From the NCBI GenBank assembly GCA_020432595.1, contig JAGQGA010000259.1, forward strand, positions 1-7,488: a stretch of 7,488 nt of DNA, in the 5' to 3' direction. Both the position numbers and the translations under genes were made by a program. Each line of letters begins with the position of its first letter. Positions within the stretch are counted from its first letter, which is position 1. A model generated the notes under the pieces. The model had not been told where the DNA came from, searched no databases, and saw only the letters and a program-made list of their open reading frames with translations. Below, piece by piece: positions 6,322 through 7,488 of the stretch. The stretch comes from Anaerolineales bacterium (GTDB lineage: Bacteria; Chloroflexota; Anaerolineae; Promineifilales; Promineifilaceae).

Positions 6322-7083
6322 ATGTTTAAGCAAATTTTTCAACGTGGTCAAACAAAGGTAAACGGAAACGGCCGTTTGCCCCAACAGCTAGAAACCGCCT
6401 ATCTCATTGATATTCGGGACGTGGTAAAAGCCTACAATACCCCAGTTGGGGATTTTATAGCCCTGGATGGCATTGACTTGACGATTGACAAAGGGGAGTT
6501 TGTGGCCGTGGTGGGTAAGTCGGGCAGCGGCAAATCCACGCTGATCAATATGATTACCGGGATTGATAAACCATCTTCGGGCAGTGTGGTGGTGGACGGA
6601 ACGGCCGTTCATAACCTCAAAGAAGGCCCGATGGCTGAATGGCGTGGCCGCACAGTCGGTGTCATCTTTCAATTTTTCCAACTCTTGCCCATGCTTTCCT
6701 GCTTGGAAAACGTCATGCTGCCAATGGATTTTTGCAACATGTACAAGCAAAACGAGCGCAAAGACCGTGCCCTTTTCTTATTAGAGCAAGTAGACATGGC
6801 TGACCAAGCCTACAAGCTCCCATCTGAAGTGTCGGGTGGGCAGCAGCAGCGCGTGGCAATCGCTCGCGCTTTAGCCAACGATCCTCCCATTTTGGCAGCC
6901 GATGAGCCAACCGGGAATTTGGATTCCAAAACGGCCGATGCTGTTTTTGACCTTTTTGAAGCATTTGTGGCAAGCAATAAAACGATTTTGATGGTGACGC
7001 ACGACAACGAACTGGCAAGCCGCGTCACCCGTACCATTACCATTGCCGATGGCCGTATTGTTGATGAAGTTCGGCATCGCTAG
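6322..7083 (+). CDS. ABC transporter ATP-binding protein (MacB/LolD type)
   Basis: A 253-residue ATPase subunit that would power a membrane permease from the cytosolic face. Walker A is GKSGSGKST (65-73), the Q-loop glutamine is Q117 in FQFFQLLP, the signature is [13 protein letters not shown] (171-183), Walker B is ILAADEP (190-196, catalytic E195) and the H-loop histidine is H227 in VTHD. The SGGQQQ signature and DEPTGNLD are characteristic of the MacB/LolD/FtsE-like export family, which handles lipoproteins, peptides or antibiotics. All catalytic residues are intact. About 27 residues precede the usual family start ([12 protein letters not shown]). GAGGT (6311-6315), 6 nt before the ATG, supports the longer form. 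The following gene begins like a membrane fusion protein, as expected for a tripartite-type exporter. The substrate cannot be told from sequence. Confidence 0.93.
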   Translation: MFKQIFQRGQTKVNGNGRLPQQLETAYLIDIRDVVKAYNTPVGDFIALDGIDLTIDKGEFVAVVGKSGSGKSTLINMITGIDKPSSGSVVVDGTAVHNLKEGPMAEWRGRTVGVIFQFFQLLPMLSCLENVMLPMDFCNMYKQNERKDRALFLLEQVDMADQAYKLPSEVSGGQQQRVAIARALANDPPILAADEPTGNLDSKTADAVFDLFEAFVASNKTILMVTHDNELASRVTRTITIADGRIVDEVRHR

Positions 7084-7123
7084 GCTGTCAGGAAGCGTGT
7101 CAACCCTGTAAAATCCTTGAGCT

Positions 7124-7129
7124 TATAAT
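7124..7129 (+). promoter_or_regulatory. Perfect -10 box without clear -35, upstream of membrane fusion gene
   Basis: TATAAT at 7124-7129 would start transcription near 7136, about 160 nt before the next gene. At 17 nt upstream there is no TTGACA-like box and there is no extended TGn, so it would need an activator or be non-functional. A second candidate, TAATAT preceded by TGC (7225-7233), lies closer to the gene and also lacks a good -35. Confidence 0.3.
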
Positions 7130-7147
7130 TGATGCGTTGTCGCCGCC

Positions 7148-7167
7148 TGCTTGTCTTAAGGCAAGCA
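7148..7167. promoter_or_regulatory. 20-bp near-perfect palindrome with TTAA centre
   Basis: TGCTTGTC (7148-7155) and GGCAAGCA (7160-7167) flank TTAA; 18 of 20 positions are symmetric, and as RNA the mismatch becomes a G-U pair, giving an 8-bp stem. There is no U-tract, so it is not a good terminator for the ATPase gene. It lies just downstream of the TATAAT at 7124-7129, where a dimeric repressor could bind. Confidence 0.4.
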
Positions 7168-7182
7168 TGTTAGGGTGTTGTG

Positions 7183-7243
7183 TCTATTCAGTCGGGAAAA
7201 GAGACTAGGCAAAGAGTAGTTTAGTGCTAATATTCTGAATAGA
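7183..7243. repeat. 9-bp inverted repeat pair, 43-nt spacer
   Basis: TCTATTCAG (7183-7191) is the exact reverse complement of CTGAATAGA (7235-7243). The pair flanks the candidate -10 at 7228-7233 and could close a large loop in the leader of the membrane fusion gene. Function unknown; a 9-bp match over this distance may be chance. Confidence 0.3.
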
Positions 7244-7244
7244 T

Positions 7245-7262
7245 TTGTGAATTGGATCACAA
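7245..7262. promoter_or_regulatory. Perfect Crp-type palindrome TTGTGA-N6-TCACAA
   Basis: TTGTGA (7245-7250) and TCACAA (7257-7262) are exact inverted repeats with a 6-nt spacer and contain the full Crp core TGTGA-N6-TCACA. The site ends 31 nt before the start codon at 7294 and 19 nt before its Shine-Dalgarno. That is too close for activation of a normal leader, so repression or roadblock is more likely. It matches the pattern at 6067-6082 ahead of the ATPase gene. Confidence 0.5.
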
Positions 7263-7293
7263 GCACCATGTCCGATTGTTGAAGGAGTTGTAG

Positions 7294-7488
7294 ATGAGAC
7301 GGAATATCCTTATTCTGGTCATAGCAATTGTTGTGATTGGTGGTGGCTACCTGGCTTACCGACAATTTGCGGCAGCACCTGTGGAACCAGAAACAGAAAC
7401 CCCCATAGATGTTAATACGGTAGCCGTCAATACGGGTCTGGGCACAGTTTCGGCTGAAGGCCAAATTGTGCCGCTGCGCCACACCCAA
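7294..7488 (+). CDS. Membrane fusion / periplasmic adaptor protein, N-terminal part (HlyD/MacA type)
   Basis: The first 65 codons of a gene that runs off the window. AAGGAG (7282-7287) lies 6 nt before the ATG. Residues 5-22 (ILILVIAIVVIGGGYLAY) form one hydrophobic segment after Arg-Arg, a signal anchor with the rest outside the membrane. After an acidic/proline linker the sequence NTVAVNTGLGTVSAEGQIVPLRHTQ (residues about 41-65, read in pieces) resembles the start of the beta-barrel/lipoyl region of HlyD-family adaptors, where a strand with x-V-x-A-x-G-x-(V/I)-x-P is common. Position directly after a MacB/LolD-type ATPase supports the call. The 210-nt gap from the ATPase stop carries several possible regulatory sites, so this gene may have its own promoter. 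Confidence 0.75.
   Translation, partial: MRRNILILVIAIVVIGGGYLAYRQFAAAPVEPETETPIDVNTVAVNTGLGTVSAEGQIVPLRHTQ

Noticed and set aside
6028..6384. 118-codon minus-strand open frame upstream of the ABC gene
   Set aside because: It overlaps the start of the ATPase gene and the divergent promoters, has no domain-like sequence and no good ribosome site; part of it is just the palindrome read as K-T-A-V.
7221..7230. TTAGTGCTAA resembling one arm of a CIRCE (HrcA) element
   Set aside because: No matching TTAGCACTC arm lies 9 nt upstream, and the neighbouring gene is not a heat-shock gene.
7156..7488. 110-codon minus-strand open frame at the right edge
   Set aside because: It is antisense to the membrane fusion gene, which has a strong ribosome site, signal anchor and family-like sequence.

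Overview
The window looks like a chromosomal segment of a free-living bacterium of moderate GC content, roughly 50-55 % by eye. The heat-shock gene order grpE-dnaK-dnaJ-prmA, the four-domain ribosomal protein S1 with an acidic tail, and the DnaK/DnaJ sequence style suggest Chloroflexota (Anaerolineae-like). That placement is an inference from gene order and protein style, not a database result. No rRNA, tRNA, CRISPR array or insertion sequence was recognised.

Left block (1-4152, + strand): the last 23 codons of grpE, then dnaK, dnaJ and prmA. This is the DnaK chaperone machine (nucleotide exchange factor, Hsp70, J-domain co-chaperone) followed by the ribosomal protein L11 methyltransferase. 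The genes are closely packed, with a 41-nt gap grpE-dnaK and a 4-nt ATGA overlap dnaJ-prmA. A perfect 13-bp hairpin sits just before the dnaJ start and may tune dnaJ relative to dnaK. No CIRCE element is present, so the operon promoter is probably upstream of the window.

Middle block (4161-5744, - strand): ribosomal protein S1 followed by infA (translation initiation factor IF-1), a compact translation-initiation gene pair convergent with prmA. A hairpin at 4161-4189 lies between the two converging operons. Upstream of S1 there is a perfect sigma70-type promoter (TTGACA, 17 bp, TATAAT) about 260 bp before the start codon. A strong intrinsic terminator then lies between that promoter and the gene. 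The leader therefore looks like either an attenuator controlling S1-infA or a separate RNA of about 205 nt.

Right block (6025-7488, + strand): a divergent promoter whose -35 box overlaps that of the S1 promoter, a MacB/LolD-type ABC ATPase, and the first 65 codons of a membrane fusion (HlyD/MacA-type) protein. Together they look like the start of an efflux or lipoprotein/peptide export system; the permease would be expected beyond the window. Crp-type palindromes (TGTGA-N6-TCACR) sit upstream of both transporter genes, suggesting a shared regulator.

Across the window the 10-bp palindrome AACGGCCGTT occurs seven times (about 0.007 expected by chance), in two reading frames and once between genes. 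This points to a highly iterated palindrome selected or propagated at the DNA level.
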